Shown here in pieces: positions 22,913 to 35,070 of a stretch of 64,000 nucleotides of DNA. Made by a program: the position numbers and the translations under genes. The notes beneath the pieces are model-generated. The model was not told the DNA's origin and made no database searches. It was given only the letters and a program-made list of their open reading frames with translations. Origin of the DNA: Botryotinia globosa (lineage: Eukaryota; Ascomycota; Leotiomycetes; Helotiales; Sclerotiniaceae); assembly GCA_014898425.1 (NCBI GenBank), contig RCSZ01000001.1, positions 2,728,001 through 2,792,000 of the forward strand. Reading direction: 5' to 3'. Positions within the stretch are counted from its first letter, which is position 1. Every line of letters starts with the position of its first letter.

Positions 22913-23675
22913 ACATATGTACATATATACATATATACATATGTACATATATACATATATACAGACTTTGAACTACATACCTTCTAGGTAACCCCTTTTC
23001 AACCCCCATCATCATGTGATTGATCTCCACGACCCCTCATAAAAGCTGCCTACTAGTACTACCTGCGTAGGTACTAGGTATTCATCAATTGTAGGGATTG
23101 ATATCTAGAGACAAAAGTGACGTAGAAGCAAGAGTGCGGCGTCGCGTTGGAGGTAACCCTTACAAACTACCTAGGTATGTATACTTGAGGATGAGATACA
23201 GAAGATGCACACCTACCTATCTATATACACATACCTAACCTTACTACATATACCACTTATTAATTCTCCTAGGTGATTCTTCGAAATCATCATCTTTCTA
23301 ACCAGTATGTTTGTATGATTGTGGGAAGTTCATTTTCATTTTCATTTTGTTATACTTTCTTTCAATCCACCATCTGCATCCTTTACTTTCCTAAAATACG
23401 AGCTACGCTATTAGTGAGCATCGCATCTCCGTTCTCCGCCGTTTCAAAAAATCCATCAGAGATTCGGCACAGCCCTCGAGACCCTACATGCCGGCCAGAA
23501 ACCATCTACCAAACAACGTCTTCACTTGGACGATATCATCAATGCATCTTGCGACGATACTTTAGCTCTCATCACCGCCCAACTTTCGATTTGTGAGCCA
23601 CAGAAACCGAATCATCAACCAACAATCTACCATTTCGGTCTTCACATTCCAAGCACAAATCGAACAACCTCCACA
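21971..23675. other. Long divergent promoter interval with microsatellites
   Basis: It separates the Smr gene from the Tvp38-like gene. It contains a TAG-rich stretch (about 22698-22750), the AT/ATAC microsatellite listed separately, and copies of the palindrome-like CTACCTAGGTA (about 23168). Short ORFs here are microsatellite artefacts or lack support. Confidence 0.55.
22879..22963. repeat. AT / ATAC microsatellite
   Basis: A run of (AT)n passes into repeated ACATATAT and ACATATGT units. It is simple-sequence DNA in the intergenic region with no coding meaning. Confidence 0.9.
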
Positions 23676-24851
23676 ATGCCGGCCGATTACAGCTCGACCG
23701 CGAGAGCTTTGGCTTTACCCATAAGCCCTCTCGAGTCTCCTTCCTCTCCAGATCAACACGCAGAAAGACCACCATGGTCCAGACGTATATCTTCCAATGT
23801 GCGAAGAGGAAACAATTCAGCCTCGCCATATTCAAGCCAACCTACCAATTCCCTCAAAGACCAAATTCTCCGCAAGGCCGATAAATTACAACGGCAGCTC
23901 GTTTCAACATGGCGAAAGCTTTCTCTTCTACAAAAATGCCTGGCCATCATGGCCGCGATTCTAAATATTATTCTCGTCGTTCTATTTCTAGTCTACCAAC
24001 ATCAAATCTTCGCCAGTCTTGCTCCGTTCGCAGAACGCTGGCGGGATATGCGGGGAGGCTGGATGATTCTATGGGCCATGACATTCGTCGCCGCATTCCC
24101 ACCTCTCATCGGCTATTCCTCCACGGTCACCATTGCCGGATTTGTCTTCGGAGTCCCCAAGGGCTGGATCATTGTGGCGACCGCAACAATAGCAGGTTCT
24201 CTCTGTTCATTCCTAGCTTCCCGAACCATCCTCTCTAGCTATGTACATCGCCTAGTGGGAAAAGATAAACGCTTTGAAGCCCTTGCTCTCACTCTCAAAC
24301 ACGACGGCATCAAGATTCTCTGCATGATCCGTCTCTGTCCCCTCCCATACTCCCTCTCCAACGCCGCAATCGCTACTTTCCCCACCGTGCATCCCCTCAA
24401 CTATGCTCTCGCTACGGGCTTGGTAACTCCCAAACTCCTCATCCACGTTTTCATCGGCAGTCGTCTGGGCTCGCTCGCCGGCGACGAAGCAATGGATACC
24501 TCCACCAAACTAATAAACTACGCCAGTATAATCATCGGAGCTGGACTCGGTGCCACCGTCGGCTATATAATCTACCAGCGCACCATGGCGCGCGCCAAAG
24601 AACTCGAGATCGAGGAGCTTGAAGCTGCAAATGGGGATGTGGCTGCTGGGAGAAGAGTCGTCGCAGAATACAGCGATGCTAACAATGATGATGCGGCGTT
24701 GATGAATGATGATGATATATCTTTATGGGACAACGATGCACAGACGGGATACACGGATTTTGTAGATGAGGATGAGGGTGATGTTTTTGCAAATGGAGAT
24801 TTAGATGAGGAAGCGGATATTGGGAGGAAGGGAAAGACAACGAGAACTTAG
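23676..24851 (+). CDS. Tvp38/VTT-domain (SNARE-associated Golgi) membrane protein
   Basis: Single exon, 391 residues from the ATG at 23676; an upstream open frame exists, but this ATG has a good context (CACAATG) and begins the plausible protein. Residues 1-80 are a disordered cytosolic head. A first membrane segment covers about 85-108. The VTT core follows: [19 protein letters not shown], then a hydrophobic stretch to about 180, then [20 protein letters not shown] and a final pair of membrane helices near 275-320. The tail is strongly acidic (Asp/Glu-rich, 335-385). Yeast Tvp38 is a Golgi/late-endosome protein, and the wider VTT family includes TMEM41B/VMP1 lipid scramblases. Location and lipid function here are inferred from family. 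Confidence 0.88.
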   Translation: MPADYSSTARALALPISPLESPSSPDQHAERPPWSRRISSNVRRGNNSASPYSSQPTNSLKDQILRKADKLQRQLVSTWRKLSLLQKCLAIMAAILNIILVVLFLVYQHQIFASLAPFAERWRDMRGGWMILWAMTFVAAFPPLIGYSSTVTIAGFVFGVPKGWIIVATATIAGSLCSFLASRTILSSYVHRLVGKDKRFEALALTLKHDGIKILCMIRLCPLPYSLSNAAIATFPTVHPLNYALATGLVTPKLLIHVFIGSRLGSLAGDEAMDTSTKLINYASIIIGAGLGATVGYIIYQRTMARAKELEIEELEAANGDVAAGRRVVAEYSDANNDDAALMNDDDISLWDNDAQTGYTDFVDEDEGDVFANGDLDEEADIGRKGKTTRT

Positions 24852-25360
24852 ATTTCGTTGAGGTTTTGATATGTAATTCATGATGAGGCATGTTGTATGA
24901 AATATATACTGGATACGTACTGGGTTTGAATGGGTCTGATTGTGTCACCACAATTTGGCGTTCGGAAGAAGGAAATGATTAAAGGGGATATTGTTTATGC
25001 ATTTCTTCTTTACGTTAGAAGACGATGATGATATCTAGTCAGAAGTTGAAAGAGTATAACGGCCTTTGACACCGTCAACATCTGAAGATGCAATGAAAAC
25101 ATTTGCTTGCTCTGTAGCATCCTTGTATTATTTGATTTGAACATTTTAATTCGTGGTATTTCATGACGCTTGTTCACTATGAACTTAACCCAATGTGTGC
25201 CTGTCTCGGCCAAAAGCATCCGAGTTGTGCAGAAAACAGAATGATATTCCTACAAAAGAACGCCATTTGCACTCACTCCAGATGCACCGCTAAAACGCCA
25301 TCGCTAAAAACCAGATCCCAAAACCATTCGCTATCAACAATTCGTCATCAAATCGTATAT
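24852..25360. other. Convergent 3' intergenic interval
   Basis: It holds the 3' ends of the Tvp38-like gene and of the minus-strand gene that follows. No gene, RNA or repeat is seen. Confidence 0.55.
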
Positions 25361-27081
25361 TCATTCATTTTGTGCCTGATACTGTTTCATGAAAGCCACT
25401 GCCTGTTCCATCGGGTATCCTATGAATACGGGCCCTGTAAAAACCATCTTTGGTCCATTGCCCTGCATCTGGAGTTGTTCGGGTTGAATGAAGGCCGGTT
25501 GGTTGTGTAATAAGGGAGGCGCATCATAGTTTGTAGAGGGGGACTCTTCTTTTTGTACCTTTTGGCCTTGGCTAAAAGGACAACCTGCTGGTCTTTGTGC
25601 ATCAACTGGAGTTGCTGGTAATTCTTGTGTTGATTTTGGTTGCGCATTCAATCCTGCAGTGTGCCCAAACGGACACTTCCCAGGAGGTTTCGAATAACTG
25701 TCCAGAGGAACCGATACAGGCGCTGGTGGTGGGGATACAGGTCTGTGGTCTGGAGGCTGATCGTAGATTGGAACAGAGATTCCCCAAGGTCTGCTTGGGG
25801 ATTCCCCAACCCTAACTTCCTTCATTGGCCTGTCAAAGCGACTTTCTCTGTCGTCTGCGGGAGAAGATTGAGATCCAGGCAGCGAATCATTCCCATCAAC
25901 ACTGACATTATTTGCCCAATTCTCCACTCTCTCATTGGAGGCGCGCTCAACCTCATATGCTTCTTGCTCTTCCTTCGTAGGTAACATTGGCTGATGTTTT
26001 TGTCCCAGGCCCTGAATCATGCTCACGAGGTTTCCATATTTCGCATCTAGCATCCTCACATCATCCTCGTTTCGTTGATATCGCTTGACGCAAACTTCAT
26101 GACTGCGGGGAACTTCGTGTTTGTGAATTTCAAAGTATCGTGCAATCTCTTCAGGTGAATGCTGATTAAGATATCGAATTGGACATTGAGCTCCAGGGCC
26201 TGATGCTGACGGGGGCGGGGACGACATCGTTTCGGCGTACATTTGCGCACATATAGGATCTGAGGAGTGGTGGGGAGTAGGGTCTTGGTTATCGATAGGA
26301 GTCAAAGGTTGATCGGATTCACCAATGCTGGTATCCTGAGCATTTGGGTTCTTCATGGATTTCGTTCCGTCAGGCATAGTTACAAATGGACACAATAATG
26401 AACTCTTCTTTCCAGGCACAGTGAAATCTTGTTCGAGAACAGTTGAAAGGGAGGTTCGACGTGCTGAAAATCTCATATTACTACTCTCACCGGATACACT
26501 TTTACTAGTTGTAGATCCGGCAGACTTTCCAGATAAAGCCGCAAGACGCTGCGCTGCCTTTCTCCCGTCCCTTATTGCAACGGCAGTCTGCTGCTTCGAG
26601 GTTGGTTGCTTACGAAGTGGCAAAGGAACAAACCCACCACGATCAGGAACAGTTACTTGTAAATCTGGAGGAAGTTGAAGCTTTGCCAGTGTACTAGCTA
26701 TCTCCGGGTCTGAGGGGGCATATTTATCTGCCAAAGATTGATACTGTGAGGGTATTTGTTAGTCTTGGTAGCGCAAAACTAATTCAAAAATTATAAAGTG
26801 ACGTCGAGAGTCAAAAGATTCAGACAATTTGTAGTTTATCGGCATTGCTACTTTGCAACAAGTAACTTTGTTCTAGAGCTATCTGTGTACATCATTAAAA
26901 AGACATGAGGGGGTGTGATTGTGAAGAAAACATTCAAACTTACTTGAGAATGCGAATACCGCAGTTTGTGTTCTAGAATTGTTTTTCTATCACTTAGAAG
27001 TTGAACTTCATCAGCTAAAATATTAAAGTTGTTAATTAAGGTATTGGTAAGTTCCTCATAATCAAGGTCTTGCAATGGCAT
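25361..27081 (-). CDS. Conserved fungal protein with repeated Cys-Pro motifs, function unknown
   Basis: Exons are 27081-26944 and 26743-25361, joined by a 200-bp intron (GTAAGT...CAG) in phase 0, which fuses KLRYSHSQ to YQSLADKYAP; the product is 506 residues. The N-terminus (MPLQDLDYEELTN...) looks helical and probably coiled-coil up to about residue 75. The rest is mostly Pro/Ser-rich and disordered, but it contains four short islands with a Cys-Pro dipeptide: LLCPFVTM, AQCPIRYL, GKCPFGHT and AGCPFSQG. A conserved-looking helical block (HSPEEIARYFEIHKHEVPRS) follows the second. Cys-Pro dipeptides of this kind act as haem-regulatory motifs in some proteins; that link is speculation here. I recognise the N-terminal pattern as widespread in filamentous ascomycetes but know no function. 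Confidence 0.8.
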
Positions 27082-28471
27082 GATGTACAGAAAGCAGGAG
27101 TCAATGAAAAAGAAATGATAAAGTTCATGAAAAAATGTGTAGTTATGGAAAGATGGGAAGATGGATAGAAGGAGAGTGGAAGGCGGAGTGAAGATTGGAA
27201 AGCAAGAAAAGGGCCTCGCGAAGCTAAAATTTGCTTGAGCTTAGCTTCAGTCTAAAGTGATGAAAGTCTCCATATAATGACTAATAAGGGGTCTTAAGTA
27301 ATGAATTATGTAATGCATTGATTAGATTAGCACGTGATGAGATCCTCTCCCCCCATCATTGTTGACGCTTGCGGGTTCTACCGTGAAATGTCAGAAGAAC
27401 GGCGAGCTCGGGCGAGAACACAATGTAGATACTGTACGTACCGGCCACCATAATAAGCGTGCGCACTGCAAGATGCCGATACCGATATCGATATCGATGT
27501 CTTATCTATTTAGACGAATGGGATCTATAACTTCCAAGGAGCTAGGTACCTACCTACCTAGGTATTCCTAGATATCTAGACTTCCAAGTCGAGAGGGACG
27601 GGAGGTACTGCTTCCTCATAGGATCGTAGTCTGGTATGATTGAATCATATCCATCTACAGTAAGTGCTCGGTAGTACAGAGCGTCTTCATGTGTTCAACT
27701 GTTCAACACCTGCAAAGCCTCCAGCCCGAAACTTTATTCGGCGGTAGATATCCTGATTGGGTAGGATCTTATACCACTAGCTTTTATATGTGACTGTGAC
27801 TTCTCATTCGTAAAAAAGCCATATTAGATCCATTTTCCTGAGCGTCTAGGATTTTGATCTGTACCTGAAATGGAGATCCTTCAATTTGCCGTTTTTGGGT
27901 ACTGTGGGTAGGATGTATTTTGATCCTTTCATCTTGACTAGACACAAGGTTTATTAGGGGCTACATAGAGTAAACATGGCATTGATACATAGATGCATAG
28001 ATGCATAGATGCATAGATACATACATACATAGAGATATCAGGCAATAGGTACTCGCAAATAATATCTTCGACTTCAACAGATATCATATCAACTTCTCTC
28101 TCGCCCCCTCATCATTCCTATCTTATAAATCTCTAAAATAAAAGTTCTTCTACCCCAATCCTTACTTGTGCTATTATTGGAAGCTGGACCCCCTCGATTG
28201 TTGATGCGACGTCGATCATCACTGATCCCCAGGCAATCTTTCTTTCATTGCTTATAACTCTGATTTTATTGCACCCTCAATGAGCTGTGAAGGCGCTTGA
28301 ATTCAATAACATTCACTCAGAAAGAGAAGATCCAGTCTTGATAGCCTCGGAGGCTTAGCTACAACCATGTTTCAAGCGAACTTTCCTATCACATCAATCT
28401 TACGTTAAGTCTGCGAGCCAGATTTACACTCTTGGATTCTTTTCCATTATAGTAATTTTAATTCAGCGCAA
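27082..28471. other. Divergent promoter interval
   Basis: It contains a short palindromic GATATCGATATCGATATC-like run near 27483, TACCTACCTAGGTA near 27549, and the GCATAGAT repeat listed separately. No gene is supported. Confidence 0.55.
27984..28030. repeat. (GATGCATA)n short tandem repeat
   Basis: About four units of an 8-bp repeat (ATAGATGC) grade into ATAC units. It lies about 450 bp upstream of the F-box gene. Confidence 0.8.
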
Positions 28472-31400
28472 ATGAATAGACTTAAATTACAAAAAATGTC
28501 GAATAGAAGCGTGTCGATGAGTTCAATCCCTTCGGTCGGATCTGAGGAACAATTGTCAGAAACATACAAGATGGAGAAGAGCGCATTTGAAAGGCTACCT
28601 GAAGATATTATTCTACAGTGAGCGCATTAACTCAAAACGTCATATCAAACATCTAATCATATTTTATAGAATCCTTCTTCTTACCAATGCCAACACCTTT
28701 GCCTCCCTCGTTCTACTGAATTCAAGATGGAGGGGCATCTCGCAACAAGCCTACCTTTACTCGCATCAACTCGCCCAATGTCCTTCCTACTCGGCCGCAC
28801 ATAACACAAACGTTGCTTTAGAGGATAAGGACAGTCTTCTACGTCTGCGAGGTCTATTCGCCCAAGAGGTCAGGCGTAATTTATTTGAAGCATACTTACG
28901 ACCTCAAGAGACGGTCATCAATCTAGTTTCGACATCGATAGGCTCATCCAGTGCGCCTGGAGGCGAGGCCTGCCATTTCTCCATCTCTCCTCGTGGAGTT
29001 CTGGTTCTAGCCTATAATTCATCTCGAATTCACATAATAGATGTCACGGCCCCGGAGGTTCACATCATACGAGAACTTAAGATCTTGCGACGACCCGCAG
29101 CGACAACAATTACAGATGATGGATCTCTACTTGCTGTATTGTCGACCGATCTTCAGGTCAACCTTTATGACCTAACTGTGCGTCCGCCAAAGCATACAAG
29201 GTCTGTAACATTAGATCATACACCAAGGACCATCGCTCTTTCACCAACCGGACAAGTCCTTGCCGCGGCTTATGAGTAAGTGCATTGCATCTGATAACTT
29301 TCCCTAAACCATCCTTTCTACTTTGTTCCTTTTAGCCAATTCTTCTTCTTCTGAGTATAAAGGAAATTTTTGACCATATCTTTCGTTATTACCCCGTTCC
29401 TCACTTGGCGAAGTGCTGCTAACCCGCCGTTCATAGCTCTGGAGTAGAACTAACTTCTCTGCGTGAAATCGGTACAAGTCGCGCTGTAAAGGCCTATGGG
29501 GTCGACTCTCTGACCTTTTCTCGTGATTCTGACTTACTTTTGGGCACCACATTACAGTCTAGAAACCCTAGTACCGTCGTCTTGACCGCGCCATATTATG
29601 ATCCTGGGAGCGTCTCCCCTGAAGATAGCATAAGTGCTCTTTGGACAACTTCAATACTCTTCCCCACTGGTAGCCGAGACTGTAGTCATGCAGTCCTATT
29701 ACCCAGTCTAGATGATGACGAAGCAAGCTGGACTTTTACATATGATCGAGTTTTTGAAACTTTTCGGGCAGTAAGGATGGATGATTTACGCAATGGCAAA
29801 GTTCATTTTGTTGGACCTAATGGGGAACCACCTGCATCAAAAGCAGCAGCAAACAAGTCTGGAGATCTAGCAGCAGTTGGTTATAGTCGAGGTAGCGTTT
29901 GGCTTTGGGGAATTCCGGAGAATTTGGATCCTACACCTATCATTGCGGGCTCGAATAGTAGTGCAGAAACCGCACCGGGCACACCTCTAAGTCAAATCGG
30001 ACGTCGAAACAGCGCCCCATCATTGCGCTCTGTAAATCGATCTTTGGACCATAGCAGTATTCGTATTCCACAATGGCAACTCCTCTGCGACAAGTCGCGC
30101 AATACATTTGTTGAAGGCTATCATATAACCACTTTGGACGGAGTAAGTGCACTGAGCTGGGTCCAAGAAGAATCAAAACAGCTCCAAGGTGAAAGACTTA
30201 TAGCGGTTGCACCAGGAGTAAAACGCCAATGCATCATAGACGAGGATGATAGTATGAGTCCGGTAGATGGCGGCCGTATTTGTGTACTAGATTTTTCCTG
30301 TGGCACGAGCAATGGCAAGAAAATCACAACAACCATAGAGGTGGGCCAACGAGACGATCCGGAAATCCTAGAGGAAGAACACAGGGACATAGACACAGAG
30401 GTGGCAATTGTCAGGAGAAGAACAGTAGCGCAGAGAAGAAGTTACCGTGCTAGTATTGCTCGCTCAGCTACCACTATGACACGCCCGGAACCACCACCAA
30501 TCCCTGCACTGCCTAACATGAGCAATTCATCTAACGTCACGCTTCCTCCTTTACCTAGACAAATGAACAGCCTAGGAAATACGACTGATTCAGGAGAGAC
30601 GGCTTCTATTGATGATGACCAAGAAGCTTTTGATGATCCCTATGCGAATGCCGCACCTCGCTCAGGTACGACTCTACGTCGCGCTGCAACAGCTGCTGCC
30701 GTCAATAGAAGATTACATCCTCGCTCTATGATACAGGAACATGTCGAGTACCGCCGTGCAGATGGCCGTAATGAGCATCCACATGAAAGCGATGCAGACA
30801 ACTGGGAGCCGCCGCCTCCTCCTTATCAAAAAGATCCGGTCCCTCCACTTCCTGAACACATTCAAAGATCTATACTTGCGGACCATGCGAGGCTTATGCA
30901 AGCAGCGAACAATCAACGAGCTACAGTTCTTGACTTCCCAGGACTGGATGCACCAGTTCTTCAACGACCTCTTCTTGAAGCTTTACGGGAGCAAAGGTTC
31001 CCTTTACGCCGGTCCCTCAGCGATACAACAACTGCACCTTCCGTAACTAGCCCTGTGGATGACGAGGTGGCTCGACCAGTGACAAGTCCTTCCATTGCAA
31101 ACTTTGATGAACGTCCTATGACCTCTGATTTTGACAGCCTTTATGATGTTTCCCCAATCGGTACTCCACAACCAAGCCTTACACGGCCCTTGCCCCAGCA
31201 AAGCTCCCGGCCTCCTGTAGAACTCAACGATGATGAGAATAGCATGCTTGATTACAATTCTAACTCGTCTATGAGAGCCACGTTGCAATCGCCTGTCTCC
31301 CCCATTCCTCAGCCTATGAATGCAACTCTCGATAGGCGCTTGTTAGATTGGGAGACTACAACAGTTGATGATCAAGTCTCCCTTATGCAAAATAGCAGAC

Positions 31401-32305
31401 CTACGACCGCTATAGCCGGAGAACAAATGGACGACTCTGATCATCCACAATTAAATTCTACTTTGCCCACAGTACCAGCACAGGGACCGCCCGATGTACG
31501 GGCTGTACAGCAAAGCTCAACATTTCCAAGGGTGGGGGGCACTCCTTTCAGCTCAGCTCTCTCAGAGTCTACCGATGAACCTATCACTATTTGGAGGAGA
31601 GTCAATTCTGCACCTGTGGAGGTTCCTTTGGATGGAGTCTCTGGATTAGTGATGCCTAGTGCCGATCTTTTGGCGCGATTCAATAGTCGAAGTGGACGTC
31701 CAGATATTCTAAGGGATCCATCTCGACGTCGTTCTGGCTCTAACCCTCGAGATTCTGTACCACTGCAAGGTTTTAGCAACCAATCTCAACAAGCTTCTCA
31801 TACTGCTCCTGAGCAATCAAATCGCCTGTCTACACCACCCCGTGCAGCCGCTGGGACTTACGGAGGAAGTCCTAATCGTCCGAACACAGGCATTCGTCCT
31901 CCTTCTGGTCATGGTTCTCCTTCTCGACGAACAAGCCTTGGTTCGCAAAGATATTCTGCGTCGCCAAATAGCCTACGTCCACCTCTCCAACGTCTCGAGA
32001 CAATCCATAGTGCAACTTCTACTCGAGTCACCTCACCTTACAATGTACCGCCAATACCTATTACCAGACAACCAAGCAGAGCAGAGCGCAGTGCGTCACG
32101 AAATGTCAAAAATGCTAAGAAAAACGGCTGGAGAAAGAGTATGATGACAAAGAGAACTAAGCACAAAAGCGATGCGGCAAGTAGTGCAGGTTGGACAGAC
32201 GTAACATGGGATTCGCGACCTGCTACTTCACCAGCGGTTGTAGTAGAAGATGCAGAGGTGCAGCCGCAGCAGAAGAAGAATGCAGCAAAATGCATAGTCA
32301 TGTAA
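28472..32305 (+). CDS. F-box / beta-propeller protein with C-terminal CaaX box
   Basis: Exons are 28472-28617, 28670-29275 and 29437-32305 (1,206 residues); donors are GTGAGC and GTAAGT. The alternative acceptor near 29335 would bring an immediate stop, so the one at 29436 was chosen. An F-box spans about residues 38-75 (FERLPEDIILQILLLTNANTFASL..., built across intron 1). A WD-like propeller region follows (about 115-430), with strands such as GEACHFSISPRGVLVLAYN, ALSPTGQVLAAAYD and GSVWLWGIPEN. The remainder is Ser/Pro-rich and disordered. Near the end is a basic patch (KNAKKNGWRKSMMTKRTKHK), and the last four residues are CIVM, a textbook CaaX prenylation signal favouring farnesylation. 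A role as a membrane-attached SCF substrate adaptor is inferred. Confidence 0.85.
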
Positions 32306-32835
32306 CGAATCGATTGAAGGTTGATAGGAGGCGAGAGTGGAGTTATATTTACATTATCGGAGCCACGGGGATATTTTCGGGGTGTGATGCAAATGGGAGA
32401 TATGCACAAAATTACAATGACATTATGACACTGGATGATCACTAGGTTTTCTTAATTGGTTTCTCTTCGTGGATTTTTACATTGGTTACATAGATTTGGA
32501 TCCGTAGCCAAGAAAGAGCACATCTGGGATGTTGAACGAATGAATCAACGTGATAATATATAAGGAAGATTTAACAAGACAGTATTTTAAGTTCTTCGAA
32601 TTAAATGTTTATCTTCTATTGTTTTTACGAATCACTGAAAGAGTGGCTGCCGCATGACGGTTACGTAGGTAGACACACCCAAACGCCAACACTTCACCAG
32701 CCAATCCACAATTTATTCATGAATCCGAAATCAAACCTATCCTCCTAATAACCAATCCCAAGACCCAGCCAATAATACGTAAAAGAGTGTGAGCAAGCTA
32801 CAAAGCTAGAAATAGAAAGAGAAGAAGAAAAAACA
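32306..32835. other. Convergent 3' intergenic interval
   Basis: It contains the 3' flanks of the F-box gene and of the minus-strand gene that follows. Nothing else is recognised. Confidence 0.55.
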
Positions 32836-34005
32836 TTACGCCGCCAATCTCGCCAAAAGGCACACGAAAGGAAGGGCTCCCAGCAAAGCCGCTCGTCCCA
32901 TATCTCCTCTTCCCGTCTCTCCGATACCTTTCAAAGTTTTCTCATGTTTCTTCTGTTCGTCAGGGGTTCGCTCACGAGTACGTTTCTGTCTTCTGAGTCT
33001 CTTTTCCTTCTGATCGGAGAGATCGGTATCAGTGTCGTAGTCGTATTCGATACGACGGTGGTGCGTGCGTTGACGTTGGGATTCGTGGCGGTCGCGGGAA
33101 GAGGAGACGCGATGGTGTGAGTATGAGGAGGAGGAAGAGGGGGATTTGGAGTAGGAATAGGCGGAGGAGGCGGAAGAGGGGGAGGAAAAATCTTCGTCTT
33201 CGTGTTCGGGGTCGCGGAGATATTTGGGAGGGGTGTAGCGGGTGGTGGGGGGATGGGTGCTGTAGGGAGTGGGCAAGGGAGAGGTGGATTTTGAGGGTGG
33301 GTTTGATGATGACGATGGTGCTGAGGTTGAGGCTGGGAATGATTGGGGGCGGCTGGGAAGGGGTTTATGCTGGGGGCGTGAAGAGGAAGATGGTGGAGAG
33401 GAGGGGGATGGATTTCTGGAGCGAGCGAAGCCTTGATCGTGCTCGTTTGAGACACGAACAGATTGAGAGCGTTGAGGGAAGCTAGGTAGGGATGGTCCTG
33501 GGTTATGCTTTTTCACAGGGTCATCCGAATAAGATATATTTGGGGAAAAACGAACCGATTGGGATCTTTGAGGAGGAAACGGGGGTGGAGGTGGAAGATT
33601 GGATAAGTCGTACTGTGGAAACTTGCGTTGTTGTTCCAGAGTACCCTGGCGCAAAGGCTGTTTCGATTGTGTATTCTTTGGGAGTGCACCGCCAAGAGAC
33701 TCCGGGCGAATGCGTTTAGATTCATGTGATGCTGAATCTGGAGAATTGTCAGAATCCGATAGTGATCGCGTGCGTTGACCCCTAGACCAGCCGGATGGGT
33801 AAGCAGAATCATGGTTTGCCGATGCTATAGTTGCACAAGCAGAACTTCCGCTATAATTTTCAGGATGCGTGTAGACTTGACGGTTATTCATCAGCCAAAA
33901 ACAACGCTCGTTTGAGTCCCAGAAAGGTCCAGAAACACCGCCATTAGATGATGTATCTATGTGGTGAAGTCTTGATGATTTGAGTGTTGAATCTTCGGAA
34001 GTCAT
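32836..34005 (-). CDS. Low-complexity Ser/Pro/Arg protein with hydrophobic C-terminal tail
   Basis: Single exon. The ATG at 34005 (389 residues) has A at -3 and begins MTSEDSTLK; an in-frame ATG at 34059 would add 18 residues. Residues up to about 60 (with GPFWDSNERCFW) look more structured. The rest is Ser/Pro-rich with a polyproline run, two PQRSQSVR motifs, many Ser-rich blocks and a strongly basic Arg/Lys segment near the end (KEKRLRRQKRTRER). The last 20 or so residues are hydrophobic (AALLGALPFVCLLARLAA), which could be a tail anchor. I do not recognise the family. Codon-level openness on this strand, without stops across repetitive sequence, supports a real gene, but opposite-strand openness in GC-rich repeats calls for care. 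Confidence 0.65.
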   Translation of the reverse strand: MTSEDSTLKSSRLHHIDTSSNGGVSGPFWDSNERCFWLMNNRQVYTHPENYSGSSACATIASANHDSAYPSGWSRGQRTRSLSDSDNSPDSASHESKRIRPESLGGALPKNTQSKQPLRQGTLEQQRKFPQYDLSNLPPPPPFPPQRSQSVRFSPNISYSDDPVKKHNPGPSLPSFPQRSQSVRVSNEHDQGFARSRNPSPSSPPSSSSRPQHKPLPSRPQSFPASTSAPSSSSNPPSKSTSPLPTPYSTHPPTTRYTPPKYLRDPEHEDEDFSSPSSASSAYSYSKSPSSSSSYSHHRVSSSRDRHESQRQRTHHRRIEYDYDTDTDLSDQKEKRLRRQKRTRERTPDEQKKHEKTLKGIGETGRGDMGRAALLGALPFVCLLARLAA

Positions 34006-35070
34006 TTTGAAGGTTAAAGATAATTGTTCTTTACCACAGAAAACGTAATCTTGAATCAAATACAGGAGTATAAGATTCGAAAATAGATATGGAAGATTGC
34101 ATTCAAAGCCGAGAAAAAGCTACCTAATGTACGGCTTTGTATGCGGGCGCAATTGACTCACATGTTCATCTAGTACGGGTTGGAAGAGAAAGAAATCGGC
34201 CATACAAACACAGTGGAGAGAGGTATAATCATGACCATTCCTTCCATCTGTTGACCCAACTATGGGTGTAAAGTAGTTCTAGAAGGACCATCCAAAGACC
34301 ATGTTGGCTACTTAAGATTGGATAGTTGATAACATATTGACTGAAAGAGAAAATCAGACCAGAAAGAAAGCCAGCTGGAGATCTCCATAATATATGGACG
34401 CGGCCTCGCCGAGTTCATTCTTCAAGTCATCTGCCTACCTTATCGTGAATATATCGCGTGTAATTTATCGTGAGCATTAATAACCGCGCGAGTATAGTAT
34501 GATAGCCTTGGAGATACCTAGTGATTGTTCTCATTGACCTTGGCCTTGTTTTGGTCGCCGGTCGGGGCCAACAAACCGATGTGGCGAGGTAGTTGTACAG
34601 GAATAGAACCAAACCAACACTATCATGAAACGAGCCAGCATTGCTGAGAACGTCATCAACAGTCTCAGAATATGAATTCAGATGGTGCTTGAATTTGTTC
34701 AGATGTTGTTGGTATCAGCAAATTATAGGTATGTTGAGATTGATGTGTAGTGCTTACAAATCATAATTTCTACATCAATTGGGGACTAGCGCCGTCTCCA
34801 CAATTTGACAATGCATGCATGATATTGAAACTTCAAACATTAGATTGATCATCTACAATGATGACAATTTGTCTTGAGTATCATACATATGCAAGTATAT
34901 GAATATCTTACATTCCTCATATGGTCGCTTTAGCACAAGGCAGGAGGTAAAATGACACCAACACACCAACTCGTGGTTTTGTGGCAAGGCAATTCCTTCT
35001 GTGTCGACTAACAGGTTGATGAATCGTAGGATTCTTTCTACGGCCTAGGTAGGCATTGAAACCGAAATAT
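34006..35070. other. Divergent promoter interval
   Basis: No coding frame or repeat is supported. The sequence CCTAGGTAGGC lies just before the downstream gene. Confidence 0.5.

Noticed and set aside
22640..22991. Tyr/Ile-rich ORFs in the AT/ATAC microsatellite
   Set aside because: Pure simple-sequence translation on both strands.
26744..26943. A small internal exon in the intron of the Cys-Pro protein gene
   Set aside because: It would need an unusual GTCTGA donor. The single intron gives a cleaner, family-like junction (SQ/YQSLADKYAP).
29276..29436. Earlier splice acceptor (TTTTAG near 29335) in the F-box gene
   Set aside because: Using it gives a stop codon within a few residues; the later acceptor restores the propeller sequence.
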